Source: Saprospiraceae bacterium
Lineage (GTDB): Bacteria > Bacteroidota > Bacteroidia > Chitinophagales > Saprospiraceae
Direction: 5' to 3'
Assembly (NCBI GenBank): GCA_020846655.1
Contig: JADLDL010000013.1
Coordinates: forward strand, 1 to 41,648
Length of the DNA stretch: 41,648 nt
Each line of letters opens with the position of its first letter. The stretch's first letter is position 1. This document shows positions 30,044-38,969 of the stretch, piece after piece. The position numbers were made by a program, and so were the translations under genes. The notes below the pieces were generated by a model, which saw only the letters and a program-made list of their open reading frames with translations, had not been told where the DNA came from and ran no database searches.

Positions 30044-31985
30044 ATTGTTTAAAGACAGCCTGTTCGCTGTCCCACTTTTTCATTTTTTTATAAAAAACAA
30101 CCAAGTCCGGATAATGCTCCGGCGCCACGGTGCCGGCCCTCAGCACCAGGTGGCGGCTATACTGCAACACGCCGTTCTGAAAAGAAACCGAGCGCTGGTA
30201 GCGGCCAAAAACGGTCTGCGATTCCACGTCGGCAGGCAACGACTCGGGCAACCAACCCGCCGGCACCGTCACGGTCAGTTTGGCCACGTAGGTGTGCCCA
30301 AAGCGCCGAAACACCGGCGACACCCGGGCTGAATCGGCAGGATACAGCGTCGACCAGGGTTGAAAAAAGTTGGGCTGAAAATACAGGCGCTGGGCGGTTC
30401 TGGTACACCAAAGGGCACTGCTCGCTTCCATGCTGGCCTGCCCCACTGGAAGTCCCGTAAGCATACTGTCCAATTGAAGGGTAAAGGTCTGGATTTGGCC
30501 GCCTTTCAGGTTGAAATAGCGTTCCACCCATTTCCGCTGGTCCTGCTGATCCGTTTCCCGGGCCGCCCGTTCGAAACCTTCATCTTCAATGGCCAGGCCC
30601 TTGAAGCCCGCGTACCACTGAATCCGGGACGCCTCTTTGCCCGCCGGAACCTGGATCTGTACGGAATCCGTTCGAACATTATCTGCCTCGGCCGGCGCCG
30701 GCAACTGCACGAAGTGACCGTGCTCCTGATCGATCATCAAGGCCCGTCGGCCGCCAGTAAACGTGCCCAGGTACCCAAATGGACAGGTCTGCGAGGTGCA
30801 TTCCAGGAAAATCGTATCGCGGGTATAGGTCGGAACGGTGAGGATGACATGGTTAAACGATTGGGAGGCAAAAGCAGGGTCCAGTTCTACCGGATCGTTG
30901 CCCGCATACACAAGGGTGTAGTAGGCCTCAATCCCAACCGCCCGAAGCAAACTGCAGGTATACCAGGAAAGCGCCTTGCAATCGCCGTATTTCTTGAGGT
31001 GTACAAAATTTGGATCAAAGGGCTTCCAGCCGCCAATCCCGAGTTGGACGCTGATGTAGCGGGTGTTGTTTTGCACATATCGGTACACCGTCCTGATTTT
31101 ATCCAACTCGGACTGCCCTTGTGTGCGCCGTCGGATATCGGACACGACATCGGCGGCCAGAGGCGGCAAGGAGGATAACATTTGATGCGTCCAACGGGCA
31201 AATCCATCCCAGGAGCGAAAAGAGCCTGAAAATCCGCTGATCTCAAAATCCTGTGCATGGAGCCGAACAAAGGGGGCCTGGTGCAAAATGGATAGATTCA
31301 GTGGTTCATCGGCGATGGCTTTCAGGTGTTGAAATGTCCAGGTATAATGTTGTGTGCCGTTTTTGCCTTTGGCAATTACCGGTTCCGGGCTGCGCTCCGG
31401 TTTGTACAACAAAGAATTCCCCTCCGGCACTTGCACGGTGCAGCGGGAGCGCTCTACAGCCGTGTAAAAATTTGGTTGCGGGTAGTAATCCGGGCAAAAA
31501 AACGCGCTTTTAGCGCGGTATGTATATTCCAGTTCAAACGTGAAAGGCAGGGAATGGCCCCGGAGGTCGAGCAGTAAATACCGGAGGTCGTCGGCCAGGG
31601 TGAGCGCATCGAGGTATGATAAATCCTGAAACCCTTTTTTGTCATAGGATTTCTCCAACGCCCCGGCAGCGTTGTACACCTGGCAGCGGAGATCGCGGAG
31701 CGTATTGAACTGATCGTACGGCAAAAGGATACGGGCCACCTCCTCGGCGCTTTTATCCAAAATGGTAATGACCTGGCGGTGGCGGGTTTCCAGCGCGGAA
31801 GCGGAGGAAATTTCGAGATCAAGCGCATGGTCGCGCACAACGACCATGGCGCCAACACGCAATTCGGCCGGTATCAAATCTGCGGCGAAGGGGAGTGACA
31901 GTTGGCCAAAAAGGGATGCGCTACTACCCAGCAGGCAGCAGCAAAGGGCACAAGCCCGCCAGGCAAGGGATGTTGGAGAGGGCAT
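30039..31985 (-). CDS. DUF3857 / transglutaminase-like exported protein (catalytic Cys and His kept)
   Basis: A 648-residue exported protein: signal peptide to about residue 28, N-terminal DUF3857 beta domain (about 45-255), and a transglutaminase-like core with C336 in KKYGDCKALSW and H379 in SFNHVILTV; the third position reads LECTSQTCPFGYLG, with Glu where Asp is usual, as often in this family. The rest is beta-rich. Function in Bacteroidota is unknown, perhaps protein cross-linking or proteolysis in the periplasm. It is paired with a paralogue upstream (84 bases apart). Both end in KQL. Start ATG 31985 gives the signal peptide. Confidence 0.85.
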   Translation of the reverse strand: MPSPTSLAWRACALCCCLLGSSASLFGQLSLPFAADLIPAELRVGAMVVVRDHALDLEISSASALETRHRQVITILDKSAEEVARILLPYDQFNTLRDLRCQVYNAAGALEKSYDKKGFQDLSYLDALTLADDLRYLLLDLRGHSLPFTFELEYTYRAKSAFFCPDYYPQPNFYTAVERSRCTVQVPEGNSLLYKPERSPEPVIAKGKNGTQHYTWTFQHLKAIADEPLNLSILHQAPFVRLHAQDFEISGFSGSFRSWDGFARWTHQMLSSLPPLAADVVSDIRRRTQGQSELDKIRTVYRYVQNNTRYISVQLGIGGWKPFDPNFVHLKKYGDCKALSWYTCSLLRAVGIEAYYTLVYAGNDPVELDPAFASQSFNHVILTVPTYTRDTIFLECTSQTCPFGYLGTFTGGRRALMIDQEHGHFVQLPAPAEADNVRTDSVQIQVPAGKEASRIQWYAGFKGLAIEDEGFERAARETDQQDQRKWVERYFNLKGGQIQTFTLQLDSMLTGLPVGQASMEASSALWCTRTAQRLYFQPNFFQPWSTLYPADSARVSPVFRRFGHTYVAKLTVTVPAGWLPESLPADVESQTVFGRYQRSVSFQNGVLQYSRHLVLRAGTVAPEHYPDLVVFYKKMKKWDSEQAVFKQL

Positions 31986-32069
31986 ACGGACAGAAGTAAA
32001 AAGGTGCAATCCTGATACGCGGGTGAGGCTGAGGTTTGTTGCTCAGTTAGGTTTGTCGAATTCGAGCAA

Positions 32070-34073
32070 TCAGAGTTGCTTCAGCACGAGCATTTCCTGG
32101 TTTTTTTGAACGATCAAGTCAAAGAACTTGCGCAGATCGGCATATTCTTCCGATATGAAAAAGACCCGTTTCATTTGAAGTTTTGATACCACCACAATTT
32201 CATTGCCTTCGGCGGCACAGCGGTAATGAAACGACAGGTCTTTTTTGTCGCCAAAAACAACGATCTGGTCGGCAGGTTTTTCTGCCAGGGTATAGCCCTC
32301 GGGCACCGTCAGGGTTAGCACGTAGTTGAACCCGGCAGCAAAGGTAAAATCCAGCGGCCACTGCCGGGATTCGGCCTGTAAGAGGTTTTCGGTAAAAATG
32401 CCGCCGATCACGGGTTTGAGGTACAACAGTGGTCCGGCTTCTTTCTCCTGGCTGATCTGTACCTCTACCGCCGTCGAAAACGGATCGGCTACGCGGGTAA
32501 ACTTCGGTTCGGCGGGGTTCCATTCGTTCAGGTCCGAAAGCAGTTCTGCGACGTGGGCTTTTTCGCCCTCCCGGCTTACCGTTTGTTGGGCCACCACTGC
32601 CGCATAACCGGTATTTTTAAACACCGCGCTGCCTGTCCATTGTTCATTTTCATACCTTAGTTTGACCAAGGTGTTGCGCCCTCCCTGTGCGCCATCCTGC
32701 AGGGGCAAAAAGCCCGACCGGTCCTTGCTGACCCGCCAGCCCTGGCCGTTCAGGCACTTCAGGGGTAGGAAGCCCAGAGGTAAATCCAGGGTTACTGCGT
32801 CGAGCAGCAAGGATTTGTCCGCGATATCGACCGCTACCAGGACATAGTTGAATTTACGCAGGTTGGGATATACCGGGTGTGGCCGGCCATAGTCCCGGGT
32901 GCCCAGGATGACGGGGTCGGCCTGGAGTCCGGCCGCCCGAAGCAACGCAACGGCCAGCAGGTTGATTTCCGCCACAGACCCCTTGCCGGATTGATACACT
33001 TTTGCGGTGGATTGCCGCGCAAAAAGACCATGGCGCTCATCCCATTTTATGTGCTCCTTCAGGTGGGCCAGGATAGCCTCCGCCTTGGCCCTGGGCTCGG
33101 TGATGCTGCCGGCAATTTGGCCTGCCAAATCCTTTTCAAAACGACCCGGATCGGCGTATTTCCCAAAATCTTCATCCTCCAGCAGGGTATTGTTAAACCG
33201 GGAGTACGAAGACATGACCTCCTGCGCGGCCGTGCCCGGGATCTCCATCCGAAGCAATTGAAACTCCATGTGCGCGGCATAATCCTTCTCTGCCCCCATA
33301 AACGGCTCCGCCCGAAAGGAAGCCGTATTTTTCATGACCCAGCGGTTCTGGTTGCAATTCTCCGTGAAACTTACCCGTTCCGTCCGGCCATCCGGGCTAT
33401 CAATGTATCCCTGGTAATCCCGCCGGACGATTACCGGCTCGGCAGATTCCAGTTCCTGCATACCGTGAAAAACGCGTTGGTAAATCAAAAACTGGGGCAT
33501 AATCATCCGGTATTCGCTGTACAAACTGGGGATATTTTCCTGGAAATACCAGCCTTCCAGGTTGGCGATGTCGCGGCTGACAAACGAATACTGGTATTCG
33601 ATGACACAGCCCTCGCGGGCCCCCGGGATGGCAAATTTCAATTCCTTGACCCCAAACCCTACTTCTGTGGTGTGAATATCCTTCGACGACAGTTCGATGG
33701 TCTGGGCCACCCCGTTTGCCAGATAGTGGCACATCGCTTTTACCTCGCGTATCTTTTCATAGTCGCCCGATTTGCCGGCATAGTAATACACCTGCACATT
33801 GGCCTGTTCCAAGCCGGATTTGGTCAAAATTTTGATGCGCTTGTGGCGTTTCAGTTCGTAGGCAAAGCCTTTGGAGCCCTCGATGGCAAATTCCGATTCT
33901 CCGTAGTCGCACAAGACCATAGCGGCGGCCCCGGGCTCGAAGGCGCAATCGGTGCGTTGCAGATCCGTGAGTTCTACTTTGCCGTACTTGATGGGAGGTT
34001 TTTGAGCTTGAACAGCAAGGGCTGCTATCCAAAACAGGATACACAGGGGCACAACGGCCTTGGAGCAATACAT
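32070..34073 (-). CDS. DUF3857 / transglutaminase-like protein lacking the catalytic Cys and His
   Basis: A 667-residue exported paralogue of the next gene downstream. Signal peptide to about residue 23 (ending AVQAQ), DUF3857 domain with FAYELKRHKRIKILTKSG, then a transglutaminase-like core in which the Cys position is V367 (GKGSVAEINLL) and the His position is Tyr (KFNYVLVAV), when aligned on the shared LLRA motif. It is therefore probably not an active transglutaminase. It may bind the same target or partner the active paralogue. Length and the KQL ending are kept, so it is not a decaying pseudogene. Confidence 0.85.
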   Translation of the reverse strand: MYCSKAVVPLCILFWIAALAVQAQKPPIKYGKVELTDLQRTDCAFEPGAAAMVLCDYGESEFAIEGSKGFAYELKRHKRIKILTKSGLEQANVQVYYYAGKSGDYEKIREVKAMCHYLANGVAQTIELSSKDIHTTEVGFGVKELKFAIPGAREGCVIEYQYSFVSRDIANLEGWYFQENIPSLYSEYRMIMPQFLIYQRVFHGMQELESAEPVIVRRDYQGYIDSPDGRTERVSFTENCNQNRWVMKNTASFRAEPFMGAEKDYAAHMEFQLLRMEIPGTAAQEVMSSYSRFNNTLLEDEDFGKYADPGRFEKDLAGQIAGSITEPRAKAEAILAHLKEHIKWDERHGLFARQSTAKVYQSGKGSVAEINLLAVALLRAAGLQADPVILGTRDYGRPHPVYPNLRKFNYVLVAVDIADKSLLLDAVTLDLPLGFLPLKCLNGQGWRVSKDRSGFLPLQDGAQGGRNTLVKLRYENEQWTGSAVFKNTGYAAVVAQQTVSREGEKAHVAELLSDLNEWNPAEPKFTRVADPFSTAVEVQISQEKEAGPLLYLKPVIGGIFTENLLQAESRQWPLDFTFAAGFNYVLTLTVPEGYTLAEKPADQIVVFGDKKDLSFHYRCAAEGNEIVVVSKLQMKRVFFISEEYADLRKFFDLIVQKNQEMLVLKQL

Positions 34074-34172
34074 GAGGCTGAATTTGGGTAAACGTTGAGA
34101 TTTTACGCTCTAATTTAGCGCCTCAGCCGCCAAACTTCCAACCAGCCTTTGCAATTTAACAAGTCGGGTAAG

Positions 34173-34262
34173 TGAATTTGCATTAGTCAATTCGCGTACG
34201 CAGTGTCGGGTGTGTCGATTCACACCCGACGTAGTGTACGCGAATTGAAAATTCGCGTTACA
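34173..34262. repeat. Palindromic inverted-repeat element, copy 5 (TGTAA type, left arm damaged)
   Basis: The right arm is intact: TACGCGAATTGAAAATTCGC then GTTACA. The core GTCGGGTGTG/CACACCCGAC pairs perfectly around TCGATT. The left arm has lost its terminal part and carries a GCATTAG insertion. The reverse-strand TAA at 34258-34260, the odhB stop, is part of the right terminus. The damaged left end faces the 5' side of the DUF3857 gene, where no stop is needed. Confidence 0.85.
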
Positions 34263-35496
34263 GATTCAGCAGCAGCGAGACCGGATCTTCGATCAGGTTT
34301 TTCACTTTCACCAGAAACGTAACCGAAGTAGCCCCGTCGATGATCCGGTGGTCGTAACTGAGTGCCAGGTACATCATCGGGCGGATTTTGACTTCTCCGT
34401 CGACGGCAATCGGCCGTTCTTTGATGGCATGCATGCCGAGGATGGCGCTTTGCGGCTCGTTGATGATGGGCGTGCTCATCAGGCTGCCGAAAATGCCGCC
34501 GTTGGTGATGGTGAAGGTGCCTCCCGACATTTCTTCCAGCGACAATTTGCCATCGCGGGCTTTGCCCGACAAATCTTTGAGCGCGGCTTCGATCTCGTGA
34601 AACCCGAGGCTTTCCACGTTGCGGATGGGCGGCACCACCAGTCCATTGGGGGTACTGATGGCGATACTGATGTCGGCATAGTCGTGGTACACCACGTCGT
34701 CGCCGTCGATAAAGGCATTCACTTCGGGCATTTCCAGCAGCACCTTGGCGCAAGCCTTGGCGAAGATGGACATGAAGCCGAGTTTGATGCCGTATTTTTT
34801 CACGAAGGCTTCCTGGTATTTTTCGCGCAGGGCCATTACGGCGCTCATGTCCACCTCATTGAAGGTGGTGAGCATGGCTGTGTTGTTTTTTGCGCTGACG
34901 AGGCGTTTGGCGATGGTGCGGCGCATCCGGCTCAGGCGTTCGCGGCGGTCTTCGCGGGAGAAATCAGCGCGGGGGGCCGGGGCGGGGGCAGCCGGAGCGG
35001 GTTTGGGCGCCGGGGCCGGTGTGGCAGGAGGCGCTTCCGGGGTTTTTGCTTTCTGGTCGACGGCCTTGAGGGCATCTTCCTTGGTGATGCGGCCGTCTTT
35101 GCCGCTGCCATTGACGTCGCTGGGCGACACGCCGCCTTCTTCCAGGATTTTTCCGGCGGCTGGCGAGGGGTGTCCGCTGGCATAGCCACCGGCGGTGGCG
35201 GGCGCCGGGGCGGCTGGGGCAGCGGCGCTGGGGCTGTTGCCGGTGGCACTGGCTGCTGCTGCAGTATCGATTTTGGCAAACAAGGCGCCTACTTCCAGGT
35301 CCTGGCCTTCTTCGGCGACCCAGATGAGGGTGCCGGCCGAATCGGAGGAGAGTTCCTGGTTGGCTTTTTCAGTTTCGATTTCACAAAGCGGGTCGTCCAT
35401 GGCAACTACCGAACCGTTGGGTTTGAGCCATTTGGAAAACGTTACGCTGGAGATGGATTCTCCCAGGTTTGGGATTTTTAATTCAACAACCGCCAT
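34258..35496 (-). CDS. odhB: Dihydrolipoyllysine-residue succinyltransferase (E2 of 2-oxoglutarate dehydrogenase)
   Basis: Core E2 of the 2-oxoglutarate dehydrogenase complex (TCA cycle), transferring succinyl from lipoate to CoA. The 412-residue protein has a lipoyl domain with K44 in [10 protein letters not shown], an Ala/Pro linker, an E1/E3-binding domain (about 104-150: [20 protein letters not shown]), a second Pro/Ala linker, and a catalytic domain with active-site H383 and D387 in [12 protein letters not shown]. The GLVVPPIRN segment fits the succinyl type. Partner genes are not adjacent. Stop and repeat copy 5 coincide. Confidence 0.93.
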   Translation of the reverse strand: MAVVELKIPNLGESISSVTFSKWLKPNGSVVAMDDPLCEIETEKANQELSSDSAGTLIWVAEEGQDLEVGALFAKIDTAAAASATGNSPSAAAPAAPAPATAGGYASGHPSPAAGKILEEGGVSPSDVNGSGKDGRITKEDALKAVDQKAKTPEAPPATPAPAPKPAPAAPAPAPRADFSREDRRERLSRMRRTIAKRLVSAKNNTAMLTTFNEVDMSAVMALREKYQEAFVKKYGIKLGFMSIFAKACAKVLLEMPEVNAFIDGDDVVYHDYADISIAISTPNGLVVPPIRNVESLGFHEIEAALKDLSGKARDGKLSLEEMSGGTFTITNGGIFGSLMSTPIINEPQSAILGMHAIKERPIAVDGEVKIRPMMYLALSYDHRIIDGATSVTFLVKVKNLIEDPVSLLLNL

Positions 35497-35553
35497 AGCA
35501 AGGAATATAAGTCAATGTTTAAGTATGGAGTGGGTCTGTACGACAGGGCGCCG

Positions 35554-35561
35554 CAAAAGTA
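35554..35561 (-). promoter_or_regulatory. -7 box of odhB
   Basis: On the minus strand TACTTTTG, exact consensus, 57 bases before the odhB ATG. The nearest TTG is 23 bases upstream, longer than usual. Confidence 0.45.
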
Positions 35562-35608
35562 GCTGTTTCTACAGAAATAACCGGCAAGAGGAATGCCGCT
35601 TGGCGGTA

Positions 35609-36061
35609 TTAGTCGTCGCGCAATTTGTCGAGCAATTCGTTCAGGAGCCGGGCTTCTGCGTCTTCCAGGGGGCCACGGTGGGGGCTGTTGGACACCCAGG
35701 CTTGTTCAATTTGTTCGAGCAGGCGCAGCCCTTCGGGCGTCAGGGCCACGGGGCGTTCGCGGCGGTCGTGCGTCGACTGCCGGCGTTGCAGCAGGCCTTT
35801 GGCTTCGAGCCGGTCGATGATCCGGGTGGTATTGGAGTTCGGTTCCAGCATCCGGCAGGTAATTTCTTTGGCCAGGATGCCGCAATCTTGCTGCCCCCGA
35901 ACGATTCGCAAGACGTTGAACTGCTCATGGGTGATACCGAAGGGTTTCAGGCTGGCTGAAATACGCGTCCGCAACCAGGTGGCGGAGAAAATGACGTTGA
36001 TATGGGCCTTCTGGAGTTCACTTTGAAATTTGGATGTTTTGATTTCCTCTTCCAAACGCAT
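35609..36061 (-). CDS. MarR family transcriptional regulator
   Basis: A 150-residue winged-helix repressor-type protein. Helix 1 INVIFSATWLRTRISASLKP, recognition region ILAKEITCRMLEPNSNTTRI, and the wing with the hallmark DRRERPVALTPEGLRLLEQI. These usually bind phenolics, oxidants or antibiotics and control adjacent genes. Here the neighbours are odhB and an SdiA-regulated-like gene on the same strand, so no target is obvious. ATG 36059-36061 is chosen over 36124. Confidence 0.9.
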   Translation of the reverse strand: MRLEEEIKTSKFQSELQKAHINVIFSATWLRTRISASLKPFGITHEQFNVLRIVRGQQDCGILAKEITCRMLEPNSNTTRIIDRLEAKGLLQRRQSTHDRRERPVALTPEGLRLLEQIEQAWVSNSPHRGPLEDAEARLLNELLDKLRDD

Positions 36062-36131
36062 AAATCGGGTCTTAGGCAACGAGTAAAAGCCATGCAGGCA
36101 TGGTGTGGTGGTACAAGGAGGCAATATCTGC

Positions 36132-36998
36132 TTAGTTTTTCAGGTAATCAAAACGGAACAACAAGCCCTCTCCTTTTTTGCCTTCGCTGCTCAGGTACAA
36201 ATTGCCGGCCGGATCAAACGAAATGCCTTCCGGCTGGGGCAATATCTTTTTATCAAGCCGGGCAGCATACAAGATTTTACCGGTGGCATAATCCAACACA
36301 ACGAGGCGTTTCAGGGAGGACGAAATAACGTAAAGATCGCCTGTCAGGGGATGCATGGCAATACCCGAAGGGCTGAAAAAATGGGCTTTGTCTTCGGGGC
36401 CGGCGGCCACCCGGGCATTGACGTCCAGTGGGTCGATGGTAAAAACAGGCTGGGCGCTCAATTGTTTGGACTTCAAATCAAAGGCATAAATTTTTCGCAG
36501 GTACGCGCTGTCCGGATTGCCTTTGCAAGCGACGAGCAGGGCGTTTGTACGGATATCGTAGCCAAGGCCTTCCACATCGTCTTCTTTATCCAGTGCCGTT
36601 TCGTATTCCTTTATTTTAGGTCGCCCCTGGTTTTCCCAGCGATCAACTTCATAAATATCGCCATTGCTTTTTACGGCATACAAACAGCGGCCTACCTTTT
36701 CCACGCCTTCAAAATCGCCTTTGTCGCGAAACAACACGCGCTGCAAAATGGCTCCGCCACCATTGCCATCGACAAAGAAGATTTCGCCCTTTTCATCGGC
36801 AATGGTACAAAACACACCGGGCACATCGGTGGCGCTCAGGCCGGAAATCTCCTTGAGTTCTTCACTGACCAGGTTGATGATCACCGAGGGGCTGTTCAGT
36901 TGGTACGGAATACTGTCCCGGACAGGCGGCGGTGTAGAAATGGGTGGGGCGGCGATAGAGAGCGCCGCTGAAACGACAATAGAGAGCGGTAAAACCAT
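36132..36998 (-). CDS. SdiA-regulated-like beta-propeller protein, exported
   Basis: A 288-residue protein with an N-terminal hydrophobic leader (MVLPLSIVVSAALSIAAPP) and a beta-propeller body: LKEISGLSATDVPGVFCTIADEKGEIFFVD, EGLGYDIRTNALLVACKG, SPSGIAMHPLTGDLYVISS and PEGISFDPAGNLYLSSEG. The repeat pattern matches the SdiA-regulated family, whose role is unclear (surface or periplasmic binding). A start at 37061 would extend into the hairpin at 37030-37097 and is rejected. Confidence 0.75.
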   Translation of the reverse strand: MVLPLSIVVSAALSIAAPPISTPPPVRDSIPYQLNSPSVIINLVSEELKEISGLSATDVPGVFCTIADEKGEIFFVDGNGGGAILQRVLFRDKGDFEGVEKVGRCLYAVKSNGDIYEVDRWENQGRPKIKEYETALDKEDDVEGLGYDIRTNALLVACKGNPDSAYLRKIYAFDLKSKQLSAQPVFTIDPLDVNARVAAGPEDKAHFFSPSGIAMHPLTGDLYVISSSLKRLVVLDYATGKILYAARLDKKILPQPEGISFDPAGNLYLSSEGKKGEGLLFRFDYLKN

Positions 36999-37021
36999 AG
37001 AAGAGGATATATTGGATAGGC

Positions 37022-37097
37022 AAAAAAGAGGGTGTTCAAAAACAGCAGCCACACCCGCCATTGAACTGCCAGGTGTGGCATCTATTTTTGAACACCC
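37022..37097 (-). terminator. Nested hairpin terminator after the HAD phosphatase gene
   Basis: GGGTGTTCAAAAA (37030-37042) pairs perfectly with TTTTTGAACACCC (37085-37097), with an inner perfect stem GCCACACC/GGTGTGGC (37048-37055, 37072-37079). On the minus strand T6 (37027-37022) follows after two bases. It is long for a terminator and could also form a DNA cruciform. Confidence 0.65.
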
Positions 37098-37155
37098 CCA
37101 AAAAAACGACGCTTTAGTGGAGAAATTACCTTTTTCTCCTAAAAAGACGCAAACT

Positions 37156-37599
37156 TTACTCTTCGGAGAACACTTCTATTTCGTGTGTTTTCACCACTAA
37201 GTCCGTGAATTTACCTTTAAAACGCGTAGCCCGTACGATGTGGTTGTCGATCCAATGGTAATTGCCACCGCGGGGTTTACCAAAGATTATACCGTGGTAT
37301 TTGAATCCGTGTTTGGTCAGCCAGGCTTCCGTCACTTCGCGGTGCGCTTCCGTACGGCTGGTAAAAAAGTAGATAACATGCCCTTCGTCAAACCACTTAT
37401 TCAACATCGACAAGGCGTCCGGATAAGGCAAAACGGTCACCATTCGCTCAGGCTCCTCGTTTGGAACATCGTCGCAAATCGTGCCGTCGATATCGATCAA
37501 AAAATTACGGATGTTTTCGGGGAGCACCGGGCTGATGCGTTCACCCTTTTCATTAAAAATTTCCCGAAGGCCCGTTTCGGCCTGCACCTGAATATCCAT
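37156..37599 (-). CDS. HAD superfamily phosphatase
   Basis: A 147-residue small HAD hydrolase without a large cap. Motif I is FLIDIDGTICDD (nucleophile D36, general acid D38), motif II is the Ser/Thr of YFFTSRTEAHREVTEAWL, and the late motif is GNYHWIDNH with the KPRGG lysine before it. The substrate is unknown; similar Bacteroidota proteins are sometimes named phosphoheptose isomerase without support. ATG 37597-37599 is chosen; the longer frame to 37734 crosses a TACCTTTG promoter box. Confidence 0.82.
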   Translation of the reverse strand: MDIQVQAETGLREIFNEKGERISPVLPENIRNFLIDIDGTICDDVPNEEPERMVTVLPYPDALSMLNKWFDEGHVIYFFTSRTEAHREVTEAWLTKHGFKYHGIIFGKPRGGNYHWIDNHIVRATRFKGKFTDLVVKTHEIEVFSEE

Positions 37600-37617
37600 G
37601 ATGGTGTGAATTTTACG

Positions 37618-37625
37618 CAAAGGTA
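37618..37625 (-). promoter_or_regulatory. -7 box of the HAD phosphatase gene
   Basis: On the minus strand TACCTTTG, exact consensus, 18 bases before the ATG; no clear -33 TTG. It lies in the 320-base gap to the divergent Sua5 gene. Confidence 0.45.
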
Positions 37626-37803
37626 AGGACCTATTGCCCTTCTTTTGCCTTTTGACGTCATTTTTGTCGGGCCCGTCACTTTTACTCGCTCCACAGCGGC
37701 CATTTTCAGGACAATTCCTGCCACTCAGGGACAAAATACGCCAATTGGGGCCGTGTAGGGCAAATCTGGTAGATTAAGCCATTTCAAAAATGAAAATTGG
37801 CCC

Positions 37804-37831
37804 TTGACAAACGGAAAAAGAACTTGTTTTG
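37804..37831 (+). promoter_or_regulatory. Candidate promoter of the Sua5-type gene
   Basis: TTG (37804-37806), 17 bases, TTGTTTTG (37824-37831), one mismatch from TAnnTTTG; 88 bases before the ATG at 37920. The remaining gap holds nothing else I can identify. Confidence 0.35.
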
Positions 37832-37919
37832 CATGAAAATCAGGTAGACTCAAAACTTATGCCACAGCGCGCGGCACCCGGCGCCGCTCCTGCAAAAGGC
37901 TGATGTTCCTGCATTTGCC

Positions 37920-38897
37920 ATGAACGATTTTGACACGCAAACCGGTACGGATCTCGCTGTTGCCGCGCATTGGCTCGAAGCCGGCGCCTGCGTCGCCATA
38001 CCCACCGAAACGGTATATGGCCTGGCCGCCAACGCGCTCGACCCGGGCGCTGTGGTCCGGATTTTTACGGTCAAAAACCGGCCGGCTTTCGATCCGCTCA
38101 TCGTCCATGTGCCCGGCATAGAGGCCGTCGAACGCTACGCCACCGATTTCCCGGCGCACCTGCGCGCGTTGGCTGAGCGTTTTTGGCCGGGCCCGCTGAC
38201 GCTGCTCTTGCCCCGGCGCGCTGTCATTCCGGACCTGGTGACTTCCGGGCTCCCGCGGGTAGCCCTCCGGGCGCCAGCCCACCCGGTGGCTCGGCAATTG
38301 CTCAGCCGACTGGCCTTCCCGCTGGCCGCGCCTAGCGCCAATCCCTTTGGGTACATCAGCCCGACTACCGCCCGGCATGTATTCGACCAGTTGCAGGGCA
38401 AAATTCCGTACATCCTCGATGGCGGCCCCTGCGCCATAGGTGTGGAAAGCACGATCGTGGGCTTCGAAGCCGGCCAAACCACCGTGTATCGCCTGGGCGG
38501 CCTGGCCGTGGAGGCACTGGAAGCCGTGGTGGGCCCGGTATCCATCCAACTCAACCAAAGCAGCAACCCCGCTGCGCCGGGCATGCTGAAAACACACTAT
38601 GCCCCGCGAAAAACATTGATACTGGGCGACATACGCGCCAACCTGGCGCGTATCGGTGGGAAAAAAGCCGGAATTTTGAGTTTTACCCCCATGCCTGGCC
38701 TGCCGCCGGAATGGCCGCAGGTGGCCTTGTCCGCCACTGGCAACCTGGCAGAAGCGGCGCAACACCTCTTTGCAGCGTTACGCCACCTGGATCAACTGGA
38801 CATCGACCTGATCCTGGCCGAAACCTGCCCCGAAGAAGGCCTGGGACGCGCCATCAACGACCGCCTGCGCCGTGCGGCAGCCCCTGACGATGAGTAG
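37920..38897 (+). CDS. L-threonylcarbamoyladenylate synthase (Sua5/YwlC type)
   Basis: Makes threonylcarbamoyl-AMP from threonine, bicarbonate and ATP for the t6A modification of ANN-decoding tRNAs; cytoplasmic. The 325-residue protein has the YrdC fold (about 10-205): IPTETVYGLAANAL, FTVKNRPAFDPLIVHV, FWPGPLTLLLPR, PLAAPSANPFGYISPT and CAIGVESTIVGF. It continues through the linker with PGMLKTHYAPR into the C-terminal Sua5 domain, so it is the long Sua5 form rather than short TsaC. Confidence 0.93.
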   Translation: MNDFDTQTGTDLAVAAHWLEAGACVAIPTETVYGLAANALDPGAVVRIFTVKNRPAFDPLIVHVPGIEAVERYATDFPAHLRALAERFWPGPLTLLLPRRAVIPDLVTSGLPRVALRAPAHPVARQLLSRLAFPLAAPSANPFGYISPTTARHVFDQLQGKIPYILDGGPCAIGVESTIVGFEAGQTTVYRLGGLAVEALEAVVGPVSIQLNQSSNPAAPGMLKTHYAPRKTLILGDIRANLARIGGKKAGILSFTPMPGLPPEWPQVALSATGNLAEAAQHLFAALRHLDQLDIDLILAETCPEEGLGRAINDRLRRAAAPDDE

Positions 38898-38969
38898 CGG
38901 CGTTCTAGCAGCAAGCATCCAATTTGTCATCAAATTAACCCTTTTGTTTTTCACCTAACTTTTTCAACT

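Noticed and set aside
32070-34073. Pseudogene
   Set aside because: Active-site residues are replaced, but the frame is intact over 667 codons with signal peptide and conserved ends, so it looks like a maintained pseudoenzyme.
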